64,000 bases of DNA from Cardinalis cardinalis. Its lineage: Eukaryota > Chordata > Aves > Passeriformes > Cardinalidae. The position numbers and the translations under genes were made by a program. A model generated the notes under the pieces. The model made no database searches, had not been told where the DNA came from, and saw only the letters and a list, made by a program, of their open reading frames with translations. How positions within the stretch are numbered: position 1 is the stretch's first letter; every line of letters starts with the position of its first letter. Of this stretch, positions 48,719-61,900 are shown in pieces. The stretch lies in contig JACDOX010000034.1 of assembly GCA_014549065.1 (NCBI GenBank), positions 6,085,065 through 6,149,064 of the forward strand. Reading direction: 5' to 3'.

Positions 48719-48896
48719 ATCAGATTTTCAAAAACCATTTAGGCACAAGAACATGTAAAATAATACCTACCGATATTTCAAAACCATGCAGAATCCTAGG
48801 TGACACTGACTCTTCTGTAGAATTGATGCTTAAATTCCTGAAAATTGAAGTAGAATCCTACCTACCTCAAATACCTAAATTCCTTTGAAAGTCTGG
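48719..48896. mobile_element. Ancient palindromic DNA-transposon-like (MITE) remnant
   Basis: The left end 'cagattttcaaaaaccattt' plus 'aggcac' (48721) is an imperfect reverse complement of the right end 'tacctaaattcctttgaaag' plus 'tctggcc' (48872). Internal blocks also mirror each other: 'aataatacctaccgatattt' against 'gaaaattgaagtagaatcct' then 'acctac'. The motif set (AGGCACCTAAA, TTTGAAAATCTGGCC) resembles palindromic MITE-like repeats abundant in turtles and crocodilians, which I recall as Chompy-like. Family assignment is from memory and uncertain. Confidence 0.5.
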
Positions 48897-50690
48897 CCTA
48901 AAAGTTTTTTAAATTATATCGCATCATTGGTTAATGATTTATAGTGCTGCAAATAATCCAGATTCATACAAGTTTTTAATGGCATGAATTTATTTTCTTT
49001 GCATCTGTGCATCACTAATTAAACTGAAGGATAAAGAGCTGCAGCAAGATACTATCAGCAGAAACAATAGATTTTCTTAGAGTATTCTGTATGATTAATA
49101 TATCTACAGTGTTTTATTACTTTCAGTATATTTAAGAAAATTAACCTTTAACATTCTAAATAAAATAAATTGATTACTAATTATTTGATTTTTTTAAACA
49201 CATTTTAAGGAAAGGAAGAACTATAATTTAACAATGTAATATTAACTACAGTAATTACTTTTTTTCAGAGAGTTNTTGTTGCTGTGATTTATTGCAGCAA
49301 TATTTTTTTCTTTAATGTTGGAAGATGGACAATGGAGTGTCTAAATTTAAAAATCAATTGCTCCCCAANGATGAATGAAAACTCCCACCAATCAAAGCCT
49401 ATCGGCATATAATAATTGGAGTTTACTANCTCATCCAGTACCTCTAAGCCTGTAGAAAATGTGGATATTTGGCTTCTTTTAGCCTTTTCTCCTTATTAGA
49501 AATAAAAGATTAGGCCTTAAATATTATTGCCAAAGAATCCCTTATGACCCTTTTCTGATTGTTGTGATATTAGCACACATATAAGCTGCTTAAAAATTCT
49601 GTACTAACGTTCTAGGGAATGTATAGAGCATATTTGATCACTTTTCTTCATCAGATTTAAGACTTTACAAGAAACAGACACGAGACATACAGACCAGTGC
49701 TTTGTATTTTAATGGTAATACCTTTTTTTAGTTATAAACTTCTTGGNGGAGAAAGGGCAGATATTAAAAATTGTTTTACAGCAAATTTGGCTAGGTAACT
49801 TTCAGATATATTTTTCCTAAAATTGTATTCAAGTTTTATGTACTCATCAAACACACTGTAAGCTTAGCAAGGTGTTTTTTTTAATCTTTTGCACTCATTT
49901 TAATGAGAAAAGTAACACATATTTTCATGTGCACTTATGTGCTTATGTGGACTCTGCAGTAATTAAATTAAATGTTAAAGAAAAAGAAAAGTNTATGATA
50001 CACAGTATTTTCTTTCATGGCTTTAAAATCATGGGCCTACTCCCTGTCTAGGATACAGGTCAAGTTTTATGTTCCTTACCTATCAGAAGGGCAAACAGGA
50101 TGGTCAGCTTCTCTGGCATATATGAATCCTGGTTGTTTAAACTTGTGTTTGCGCTGTTGCAGTACAAAATGGTAATGTCATGTAAAGTACATCAATACTT
50201 GCAGATGACATTGTTAGTTTGCATTTTTAATATTATTTTCATATTTTCTCTGTAAATGTGTTTCAATTCTCATCAAGATTCCTGCAGTGCGCTAAACAGT
50301 CATATGCTTTTTGTAAGAAATATTTACTATGATGCGTGCTTTGCTGCAAATGAAAAAAAAGCATCTAAAAAACCAGACATTTAGGTATTTTTCCTCAGTT
50401 GAACACTTACCAGCAAAAAATATTATTCTATTAAATGAAGAAGCATAACACAAAAACATGGAATCCAAGTTCTGTCAAACAGGACAAAAGAAAAACAAGT
50501 TGTTTAAAACTCCAATGAATTGTAAAGNAAGACTTTTAAAAAATAATTACTCCTTTGAAGTAGCTAATTATTCTGCAGAGATATCTCCCTTTCTCATGAG
50601 TCTTCACTGATTTCTGAACTAATTTCTACTTTTCTCTCACGGAAATTTTAATCTGGAAGGCTATTGCAGGGTAGTTTTTGTGTTGTGGGG

Positions 50691-50714
50691 GTTTGGTTTG
50701 GTTTGGTTTGGTTT
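50691..50714. repeat. (GTTTG)n microsatellite
   Basis: Nearly five pentamer units in a row within G/T-rich sequence. Not telomeric (TTAGGG). Confidence 0.9.
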
Positions 50715-53700
50715 TAGTTGGGGTTTTTTGCTGTTAGATATTTCACTGTTCATAGCTAATAACCTTCTGGATTTTTTGAAGCTCAAATGTAAAATTGAGC
50801 ACTCTGCTATTCTTGCAAACTTTTCCCAAGGCCTTGACTACAAAATCGCATCAAGGACAGCATACTTGAAATGGTTCCATTGTTCTATTTGCTCTTAAAA
50901 ACTTCCAAGTTTTTCTGGTAAATTATTCCATATAAAATGGCAGTGGCTTTTGGCAATAGGGACTATGTGCATCAGCTGCTCTTGTTGACTGTGCCATTAG
51001 CANCTCATTTTATTTTGTGTTTGAGAAAGAACTCATCTTTTTTTTCTGGGAATTCTTTATCTGGAAACATAGATACTACCATGCTATTCTAATAGTACTA
51101 GCGACATTAGCCAGTGCATAAAACAATGCCNTTATATATTAACTTATTTGACATAAAGCAACTGATACCTCTTGGTTTGAGACTGATTAAACTGATAAAT
51201 CATCTGCCTACATGTCTATGTTTAACACTTGCAGTTACACACCTCTTCATTTTGGAGCTAGAATATTTCAAGCTGTAGTCCCAATATGCAGTGAACATTT
51301 CCCACATTCATAAGATCTTCAATAATAAAAGGTTATTTTAAAATGTGATCACAGTTGATGAGGCGGTGCTCCATGAGGAACNAACACACATGTGAAAAAC
51401 AGTTTTATCTTAAAGTTGAATTTGTTTTGTTAAATATGTGTAAAAGAACANGTGGGCTTTCACTGGTGAGTAATACCCTAACAGATAGCACAATCATTGA
51501 GATTAGTAGCAGTATTCCTGCTTATCTATTTCTTATCTATCTCTTCTGCTGATGTGTCAGCTACCATCTCTAAGCCAAAAGAGCAGGACAAATTCACTGG
51601 ATTCAGGCCATTCCAGGCCATTCANTCATGTAGTGCACATAACCCCTTTAAAGCAATAGCTACTTGTATGCTTACATTCTCCATGTTGGTGAATAACTGA
51701 TATGAATCCTGCATCACACATTTACCAGATAAAGTGTGATTACCAAAAGACACCTTGCCATGCAATCATGACATAGGCCACTTTTTTTTTTTCCTGAAAT
51801 CCATGTGAAACCATATGTTGTCCTGTTGAAATATAAGGTTATTAAAAATTTGTTNGCAATGTCATTTACATCCTGGTTTCTCTTCAAGCTCACTCTAATT
51901 ACCTTCTATTACAGATCCAGAGTATCTAGGTATTTAGTATTTCATTGCTTTTACTTCTAAATGGTACTGACACATACTCTTCTGNTGAGGCACTGCTAAT
52001 TAAATCACAGTAATGTAAATAACCTTTTCAAGAAAAACTGAGAAAAGAAAAAGTGAAAGGAAAAAACCGACTTATATCAATATTTTTATTTTGATAGATG
52101 GTCTGTGTTTATATTTGATAATAATTTCTATTTGGTAGAGTTACTGTGTATTCAATTTATGTCAGTATACTTTATGGATAAAAATATTTCTCAACAGAAA
52201 GAAGCAAGAAATTCTGTTTTCACAGGCTAAATGCCCTTCTGGGCTCATATTTATGCAAATCATATTTGTAGTAAAACTGAAAATCTTTCCGGGAAAATAT
52301 ATTTTAACATTAAATTTTCTTCTCTTTAATCCCCAACTGACAATGTTGCCTTTGGACCTACACCTTGAAGAGTAAGTTCGTTCTTTATAATCTTAACAAT
52401 GAGGGAGTTAGGCAAATATTACTTTAATTTTATCAATGTTTCCAAATCCAATATGAGTGTCTTTCTGGCTGCATGTAAAATACAAGAACGATCTGGCTTC
52501 CTTTCATTCTGTATTCCAGTGGGAAGCTGTTGCGCGTTATGATAGTATATAACCCCAGAAAGTACAGGTCAATTGTGAGATCTGTCTTTAGGCCCTAAAA
52601 CATAATTGTAGCTTTGTTCTTCTGAACTCCATTTTAGTGACGGATTTATTAACAACCTTAGATTGGTTGCACATGAAGTGGAAAACAAGTTAAAAAGTTA
52701 GGTGTTCCATTGTGATTTGAATAAATAAACAGCTACTTGTTATTTTCAAAGGAACAGAAATTTCTTGTAGAACAATACAAACAGGGTTATGGAACATTTC
52801 CTCAGGAACATCTTGTACTTCAGGATAACTCTAGACAATAGGTTCTGCTAGAAAAATGCCAGAATGACATTACTTTTGGAAACTTAAAATACAGGGCCTT
52901 CTTACACTATGAAAATCAAGATTTAATGGCAAATAATTTATGTAATTTATGTCAGGGTGTGGACTATGGACTGCCTTTGCTTGGGAGCTGCATTAAGTTC
53001 AGGCCTTTGTCCTGATGACACATGAAGCTGCACATGTGCATATATGTTAAGTGCCCCAGGAAAGAGTGGGCGTGGTTCTGGGAACCAATTTATATTCTGC
53101 AGATACACCAATTGCAAAGCTCAGAGCTTCCTGGGTCCTAAATCAAANGTCAGCGGCAATTCTACATTTTTTCCTGTATCATTCTTTTATCCTCTTTTAT
53201 TCCTCCATTCCTTTCATTACCTGTTTCATACTGAGAGGTCAAAGTAATTAATATCCTTATTTTTGACAGAATGGATTAGCTTATTCTTGCTCTAAAAGAA
53301 ACTGACTGTGGACTCAGCTCATTTCAATACCTTCAGCGATTACAGCAGAGGTTGACAGTAAGCTGCATTTCATTCAGCTGTGGCTGATCTATTTAAAAAA
53401 GGAGACTATATGAATAAACCTAATCTTTCTCACGCCAATAATCTAGCATGTCTCTCTGCAACATACTACATTGTTAAAATTCNTAAGCCCCATTTCACAA
53501 AGAAGTTCCCTAGTCATTTTGTACCTCAGCACAGCAGGAATATGACTAGGAAAAACATTTAATATGATTACCTGCAACAGCCAATTTTAGGTTAAATAGA
53601 TATTTAAATTCCACCAAATATTTGTACTTTNNCTTAACTTTCTGATAAATTATTGTNTTAAATTACAAGCCTAGTAAAGATAAGAGGACACAGTTATTTA

Positions 53701-56015
53701 ATTAACTAGGACTGTGAAGATTTGAAGACCAGACAACTGTAATTTCTGAGCTACAATGTTGGCTTTTATCTTTATGATTATTANGTTCTAAAGTAAACAG
53801 ATGTAAATTGCAACACATTCATGTTGGTTCATTCTGACTGACTCAAATAGAACTTACCTATATGAAAAAGCCTTACCTCTTATGAACTACACTCCTGTTC
53901 ACAGGCAGGAATAGTAATTTTACCAAACATTGTGAATATATTAATTTTGTACACTGTGAAAAATACATTTTTTTTTATAATTTAAAAAAATCTACATGAA
54001 TTATGTGTGCTATTTCTCAGGCTTTTTTCACCCTTCCTTCTAAAAATGATAACTCTTCTCCCAGTGTTCTGTGGAAGAGGGCTGGATGCTTTATATACCT
54101 TCTTCTGGAAATCCAAGATATATCTTCTAAGATTCAGAATGAATGTGTAGATGTGTAGATTNATAAACATTTGATCAAAAATACATGAATCCAATCTGTC
54201 AGGGGAAAAAAGGATATACGTAAATAAATAAGTTGTTCAAACTTTCAGCTTTGCTGTTAAATAATTTCCATTCAGGGTCTTTTTTGAAGTGTAAGGATAA
54301 ATTAAATAAAGGACATGAAAAATAAACTAAGAGAAAGCACAAACATATTTTGCATAAAGCTTGCTTATATCATTCCAGGAAAAACTTGTTGGATATTTGG
54401 AGAGAATTGTAAATTTAAAGCTTGCAATAAACCAGATATCTTCATGGGAAATAAGGAAATTATGTCTAATGGTATATGAAAACGTTTAAACAAAAGAAGT
54501 ATTGTGCTTCATTGGATAGCAGTAATGTTTGCCAAGAAAAATTTGACACAAAATTAGTTTTATAACACAGAAATTACCCTATTATTATATCCTTCAAGGT
54601 TATGTACTCATAAGAAACAATTATCATATCATTACCCTTGTGCTATAAAACTGTTTTCTCTTTCAAAACTGATGTGAACATACTTAGTTGATTGAAAGGG
54701 ATGGAGAAAATCCATGCATAATTCTCTTTAGTGGATTTGGTCTAGAGAGAGTTTACCTTTCACAAAAAAGTAATAAAGGCTGACATAAAGGCACTAAAAT
54801 TTCAAGTTTTTAGTGCTGATCCATGCTGTGACTAACACCACGCAATCACATTGAAGAGAACCGTCATAGTTTAATTGAAATGTTTTCTTATATTTCAACT
54901 ATTTCAGATAATTACATATGAAAAAAAACCCCTAGTTTTGTTATATGCTATTTGCATACTGCTTTCTCATCCCTGCCCCAGCTGACTGTCAAACTTCAAT
55001 CCTTTTATATTTGTTTTAATAGATAAAAGATTCAGAAAAGAAGCTGCTTTGAGAGGAGCCCTTTTTGAGCATCTATTTCAGTAGGAATTAAGTAGGTCTT
55101 AGTAATTTTGAGGAAACCACAATTAAATGAGGTGAATGCATAAAATTATTGTNAAGTTCTGGAGCAGGCTGAACAAACGGAATATTTTCATGATCACCTG
55201 CACAGCTCAGAGCTGTTTCTTGGTGCCTGCCTGCCTGGATCTAGATAAATATCATTCAGTTATTTGCTTAAAGAGTACTCAACAAATAGAATGGCATCCT
55301 CTTGCAGTTTAAATAAATAAATTTAATGTAGATCAAGATTTTTTCCTTGCCTCACCACTCTTACAAAAGTAATTCAGGAACATTTCAAAAGGGAACTATC
55401 AGAACACAGTACTGTAAAAATTGCTCATTATTCAAATCCATTTTAGCATTTTTTTAGTCTCCTTTTCTTAGATTAATTCAAGTAATTTCAGTTGACCTGA
55501 GACTATTGTTCAGAANACAAGCAACTCTTTAGAAACATCTTGCTCAGCTATCTGCCAGCTGCATCCTCTTGAGGTTTCAAGCAGATTCTTGTTTTCTGTC
55601 ATTGTGAAGAAGGGGGAAATTAAAGGAAAAGAGATGACGGATTTACCATAATTTCTCGTGTATAATTGACCATTGTCAAAAAAAGTCTTGCCTGAAAAAA
55701 ATTAGGGTAATCCAGTGTCTGCTGAAATCTCTGCTTCATTTACTTTTGTCGTCTTTTCTCAGTCTCTGAAGTGGCATTGCTGCTTTACTCACCACCACCC
55801 ATAATGCAGAAGTGGCAGAAGCATGGGCATGAAATGAGTCTGTAACAAGAGAAACTGCAGTGTCAAGAGGCCACAGTAAAAGGTGACTACATAAGTAGCA
55901 CTTCTAAGTATCTTATGCGCTGGCAAATAGGGTTCAATCCAAAATGATTCTTCTTAAATTATATTACACTTATCCTTCCATTAGCATGATTTGGAGTTCT
56001 GGTTGGGGTTATCAG

Positions 56016-56120
56016 TTGTTTTTTAGTTTTGTTTTTGTTCTTGTTTTGGTTTTTTGGATTTTTTTTATTTCTCTTCTTTGTTTTGGTTTGGANTTTTGTT
56101 TGTTTTGTCGGGGTTTTTAA
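56016..56120. repeat. T/G-rich low-complexity tract
   Basis: About 100 bp made almost wholly of T with interspersed G (TTTTG, TTTGG units). Confidence 0.8.
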
Positions 56121-56562
56121 TAGTAATTTTCATTATAAAATCTTTATCAACTGGAAATATTTAGTGCGAAAAAACTAGGCTACAACTTTTATGTAAGTGT
56201 AGTCTTGTTCACCTCTCTTCTGAATGTTTTAATTCCAAACAGCTGGTGTTATTTAGTCTGAAAAATGAAACACTTCAGACAGTTTCTCAATTGTTGTAAT
56301 TAGAAACAGGAAACGGCAAGATAAATAAAGGAATCATGGGAGCAATAAAGCATTATTATTTTAATGACAATCTCTGAAGCCCAGATCATAAAAGGCTAGC
56401 ATATAAAGTGCAGGAAATCTGAACAAGCACACGGTGGTCTCTGATGGAACTCTTGAGTAATGATCTGAACAATCTGAACAAAAGTTAGGTGTTTCACTAA
56501 ATCTGAGCTCTTAGTTTCTGAAAATAACAAACCCGATTTCTGGGGAATTGTCAAAATTAAGA

Positions 56563-56663
56563 TCACAGAACCATAGAAATCTTGGGTTGGAAAGGACCTT
56601 AAATATAATCTCTTTCAAACCCCACTACCATGGGTAAGGTACCTTTCACTAGACCAGGTTGCT
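56563..56663 (-). mobile_element. Short CR1 LINE tail, about 100 bp
   Basis: Minus-strand terminal fragment. The plus strand reads 'tcacagaaccatagaaatct' (degenerate octamer), 'gggttggaaaggaccttaaa' (56584), then 'ggtacctttcactagaccag' (56638). It shows only the last part of the 3' UTR, an extreme 5' truncation. Confidence 0.88.
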
Positions 56664-56852
56664 AATAATTCCTACAGATGCTGCAAAAATATGTGAGGGG
56701 TGGAAAATGATACCGGTATCAAAACTGAAAGAGATGACAGGCAACAAAACCTGATATTATTGTAGAAAGAAGTAGCTCCAGTGACAGTGGATATCAAATA
56801 CCAACTCATTTTATATGAGGTGTGTGGAGTCAATGCTTGTGAAGGGAAATAG

Positions 56853-56872
56853 AAGGTGGCTGAAGCCACCTT
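56853..56872. repeat. Short palindrome AAGGTGGCT-GA-AGCCACCTT
   Basis: Nine-base exact arms with a two-base centre. A second hairpin (CTCCTTG, five A, CAAGGAG) follows at 56888-56906. Confidence 0.75.
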
Positions 56873-58974
56873 GAGTCACATTGTGCTCTCCTTGAAAAAC
56901 AAGGAGTCTGCCAGATCAGAGAGGCTCCTTCTAGTGTTGAACACAACAAATATCTTGTTAAGATGATTATGGGCTGTGATAGAAAGCAGGACATGGGTGC
57001 AGAACACACCACACAATCCAGTGCAGTATTATGGCTGAGGGACTGTTTCTTGCAATTGGTTTCTCTTGTGGATCTCGTGGCGCATCCTCTAGCATCCACA
57101 AAGTTTTCTATCCAGTCACTACCTTTTTTTGCTTTACTCTTCTTACCCCTGTGACTTGGCCAGAAGAACTGAAAGTGTTATCTCAGAATTGGCCTGTTAA
57201 AGAGTATGATGGATAGTATGAATATTTGTGTAATTCTTGAGATTGGTTTGTATTTGTCTGTCCTCTATTACAGTTCTGGCACAAACTGATTTATTGCATT
57301 GGCTCTATTCTTTGGGCATAATTTTTTAAGTCTTAAAGCTCCAATAATTATAAGAGATACCTCTCTGGCTTGCAAAATTGTTTGCCTTTTGAGGGTTAAT
57401 AATTTTTCTGTGTATTGCAGAAGCACCTTGGCAACTTAGAGTTTTATAAAAACTGTGAAGCACTTGTATTTCTGATACTAAGGACCTTCAGATGAAGGAA
57501 CAGTATACTTATATTTTTACAGAAAGAAGTGTAACAATAAATGCATTCTGCAGAATGTGGTACATACCTAATATTTTTCTCTAGGATTAGTACTTCCTTT
57601 TAACTTATTTAAGAAAAGTCAAATGAGGTCAAAACCAACTTAATAACTCCAACAGGATTTTTAGTGAGAACTTTAAACATTGTGAAGCATCTAGCATGTT
57701 AAAAAAAAAACTAGTAGAAATACTGTTGTAATCAATACAGTTACTTTATAAGCTCTCAGTTTATGGTTTAAAATACAAACACAATATTGAAGTTAACTTT
57801 TACATAACAGACAGATCAATGGCAGTCCACTGCCTTTGTGGGTGTGCTGGTGAGCAGAGAGCAATTCAGAAGAGAGAGAAGATGAGAAGCTAGACAAAAA
57901 AAAACTTGTAAAAAAAAAGGAATGCTTTGATAAGAGACTGAAGCTAAAAGGTAGGAGTNAAGGCAGACTAAAGTAGGAAATGGCAGGGAATAAAAGGATT
58001 AAGACTAAGCATCATTCGGTAGAAAGTGGAATCTTGAATGGGAGATTTGGGGTACATGACATGAGAAGGATCAAAACACCAATTATGAAGAATATACAAA
58101 GTAAAGCTGACTGAGGAGAAGACGCTGATTTTGTATTGTGGATTTTGTAGGCGTTCCAAAGCAGATTCTCTAGATGAGAGAGAACCTCCCAAGGAACATA
58201 CTTTCTGGCAAGCCTTTGCAAAATCAAAAGGCAAAATCTTGAGAATGCCCTTAATGATGTGTCAGAGGAGAGATTAATAAACATAAAATGCATATTAATT
58301 ACTCATTTGCTGTCTGAATTATGCATACCTGCTTTCATTTCATGAAACTGCCAACTTGGAATAATTCCTTTGAATCAAGATGTGTCATACACTAGAGGCT
58401 CTGATCCACTTTGACAGTGCAAGGTTTGATCTTATGCAATTTTGTGGAAAAGGATTTTGCTCATGCTGCTCTGACAATATCTTAAGCTCTTTCCCCTTCA
58501 TCATTCACAGAAACTGTTTTCTTGCACTTCCTGTTAGAACCTGTCATATAAATATTATTGAGTCACATCAAACATCTCCTAGATATGGCAGTAATATGTG
58601 TAAGAAGAGGTCTCTGAAGAACTTTTATTTCCTTGAGTGCATTGAGAGATTTATAAAACCATATATCAGGTGTGTGATTGAGTGAAAGATTCATTTCAGC
58701 AATGCTTGAAACAATATTCCTGTCCATTTTTAAATGACTGCCATAAATACCAAGAAATAAATATACTAACCATTATCAAATATTTGTAAGAAAAGACTCT
58801 AAAACTTTTAGAAGTACAAAAAATTAGGTACACATTTGGACAAAATTCTTTCCTCTATTACATGGTACAGATTCAATGGCTTCGCTGCTGTGTTATTAAA
58901 GTAGACCAGGCCATTTTTTCTTGTCAAAAATGTTCTTTTAGGAGTAAGAATTTCACAGGTAATTTGGCAAATGT

Positions 58975-58989
58975 AAAAAAAAAAAAAAA
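58975..58989. repeat. A15 homopolymer run
   Basis: Fifteen consecutive A. No upstream retrocopy or polyadenylation signal that would make it a processed-pseudogene tail was recognised. Confidence 0.9.
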
Positions 58990-61900
58990 CCAAAAAACTA
59001 TGTACTTTCTTCATAAGAATTTGTCACTAATGCATTATCTGTGGCAGTAAACTGAGATTTCTCTGCTTTCTTATCCTGTAATTCATAGCACTCCGTGAGT
59101 TTCTATTGAAGTGATAAGAACACTCAGAAGTATGTATGTTTCTGCTTCTGATCATCAGAGTTTTATTGTTCCTTGGTATTTTATTTTTCCCTGTGGGTTN
59201 TCTATCATTTATTGGATTTATTTAACAATTGTTTAGTAGGTTTGCAATTTTAAAGAATTAATTCCATAGGCAGAAAGGTGCGTCATTGCCAAGTGAGAAA
59301 CAGGTAAAATTTACTAAAGGGAGAAACACTGATCCTGCTGTTGCTAGGAGGAAAATTAGCACCAAATATTGAGACAGGAAGAACTGATAAAAATCGATCA
59401 TTTTATGTGACAGATTGCTGATCTTTCTAATAATTTCTAAAATTTAATTTTTGATTTGACAATAATCTATGCATGATGTTTAAAAAGATCACTTAAATCT
59501 CTCTGTGGAGCAGCTGATTGGGCAATGTTATGTTATAGAGAAAAGTCCCTTGGCCTTGAAGTACTGAAGGTTTTCAGTTTGATTAATTTTCATGCCTAAT
59601 CAATTAAGTTCAAAAGTTTTAAACAGTTAATATTTAGCCATATATTTTGATGATAGAAGAATGAATTACTCAAGAATTTAGGGTAATTATAAAAAGTTTA
59701 TTTAGTCACTGTGCATGGGCATCTGAGTCGTGTGTTGAATTGGAAGTACAAGCAAAAAAGCTCCACTCTAACAACTCTTCTTACTTGGTGTAGGAATCTG
59801 CATTTTAAATGTTGTCCTCTTCCTGTCATGGAATTGTTGTCTACTCTTGACAGTCCAGAGAAGCAAGGAATGAATGATTTAATTTTGCAAGTGCAGTCAA
59901 TGTATAAGTAAATTCCTCTGAGGATGTGACACAGAACTCAATGAGAACAGTGAAAAAATCCCTTTTATACCATGAGTCTTCAGGTTTATCAATCTGATGC
60001 TGTGGGTATATTTAAATAATGTGAAAAATTAAAAAAGAGATGGTACAGAGGAATTAGATTCTTTTTATCACAGAAAATACCAAATTGGCACACACAGTTT
60101 CATATTCACATGCAAAATATGAGACAGGTGTGTTCTAATATTTTGATCATTATTCCACAGGATGGACTGGAGGACAGAAAATTATTCACTGTGATTCCTC
60201 TTGATATCTTCTAGGTTCATCTTGAGTGACATTGCTCTCTGAAGCCTTCAAGGCTTTTGACAAAAGCACGGGGCCATGCTAAGCTGTATCACTTTGAGAT
60301 TACCCCACAACTCTGCTGTGGATTTAGCTCTTGTGTAGCTTATCTTCAACACTCAGCTTGATCCTTGCTGTTATCCATTGGCGGCCACTTTCAGTCTCTT
60401 GACAAGTTGTGTGTTCACCACTTGTCTAAACCCTGCTACAACACTTCTTCTGCTATATTTAAGCACACAAACACACCTCCTCCTTCATACTCCAGGCAAA
60501 CTTGCATATAGACTATGCTGTGTATTTCCTTTACAGATCTTTCATGAAAGTGTCAACTTGGAGAATGGAAGGTAAGGAAGAAAAATGAACCACGGCCAAC
60601 AGCTGTCCCTGTATTTTTTACGCTTAAGGTTGAGATCATAAGTTAATGGAAAGAAGTTAATCAGTGCCTTTACATATGCTAGAAGAACCACTCATGAAAT
60701 ATCACTTTTAGTTTTGTTTTGCAATTGCCAGACTGAAACCCAGGGACTGCAACTTTCTCTTTATTGCAGTGTCCTTCCTCTCTTTACTACTAAGAAAGTG
60801 AAAGGACTTTTTAAAACAATAAAATTTTTAAACTTGGTCTTCTCAAACAGAGCACAAGAGGATGTCAGGTCAAAGTATCCAAGGAAAAAAAGAATAAGTT
60901 AATTACATGGAATCTCTTTTTAAGACATTAGATGATTTAACGCAGACTGCATGTTTCAGTATTAAAAACAGTTACTACATCTAATACAAGAGTACATAAT
61001 GTTTGACAATCTCCAGGTGTTTTTTAATAAGATTTGTTACTCATATTAAAACTAGAAATGGCCTTGTCTTCATCAGGATACTCCTAATTCAAGCTAACTC
61101 CATACCTTTTTCTGAGGGGAAAAATTTAGGTATCAAAAATCANTTGGACCCTAAACAGAAAGGAGATGATCCCTCGCTTTATTCTATACATGAGCTTAGT
61201 AGATTCAAGTATGAAGAAATCCTCCAGTTAATATTTAAAATTTATTTTGGATTATATGAGCAGCAGATCATGTTTTGTTTAGAGGTCTATTGTGCAGACA
61301 CTCATGACATAAAGAGGGCATAAATTTTAGGCTACAGAAATCTAAGAATGTATACTGAAATGCAAGTGATGTAAAATAGATATTAAAATAATAATTTTGG
61401 AGATCTCTATTTACCTTTGGACTTCTGAAACTTTCAATTGTCNTAATAAACTTGTCATATACTCTAACATTTAGAGAGAAATCACATGAGAATCTTGATT
61501 TTATTTTTAAATTTAAATGAATGTTTTCACGAGGATTTTTAACAGAAAACACTCTTTTGTGAATGCCAGGTATCTCTAATAGGAATAAAATCACCTTAGA
61601 AAATGTACATAAAAAACCACTAGGCCTGATTTTTAGTTGCTAAAATGTTTTAATTACATTTAAAAATACAACCCAACATGATGAAATGTCATGTATGTTT
61701 CCCCAAAAGTCTTGTAGACAGGAAAATTAATTTTCTTCCTGATATTTAAAAGAATATGTTTCTTTTCAGCAGTGTATATCATGGCAGATGCTATTATCTA
61801 CTTCAGATAGAGCTGTGCATGAAATGCCTTTGTTGGATTATAATGCTTGTAATGCAAAATTTTGCACACCTCATAAATTTCACAGTGCGTTTAATCCAAG

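Larger units (their letters stand above)
48897..56562. other. Non-coding AT-rich stretch, about 7.7 kb, no gene seen
   Basis: No mobile element was recognised. It holds a pentamer run (50691-50714) and a T/G-rich tract (56016-56120). A double N at 53631-53632 is the only adjacent pair of ambiguous bases I noticed. Confidence 0.5.

Noticed and set aside
58975..58989. Poly(A) tail of a processed pseudogene
   Set aside because: No upstream polyadenylation signal at the right spacing, no recognisable coding remnant and no target duplication.
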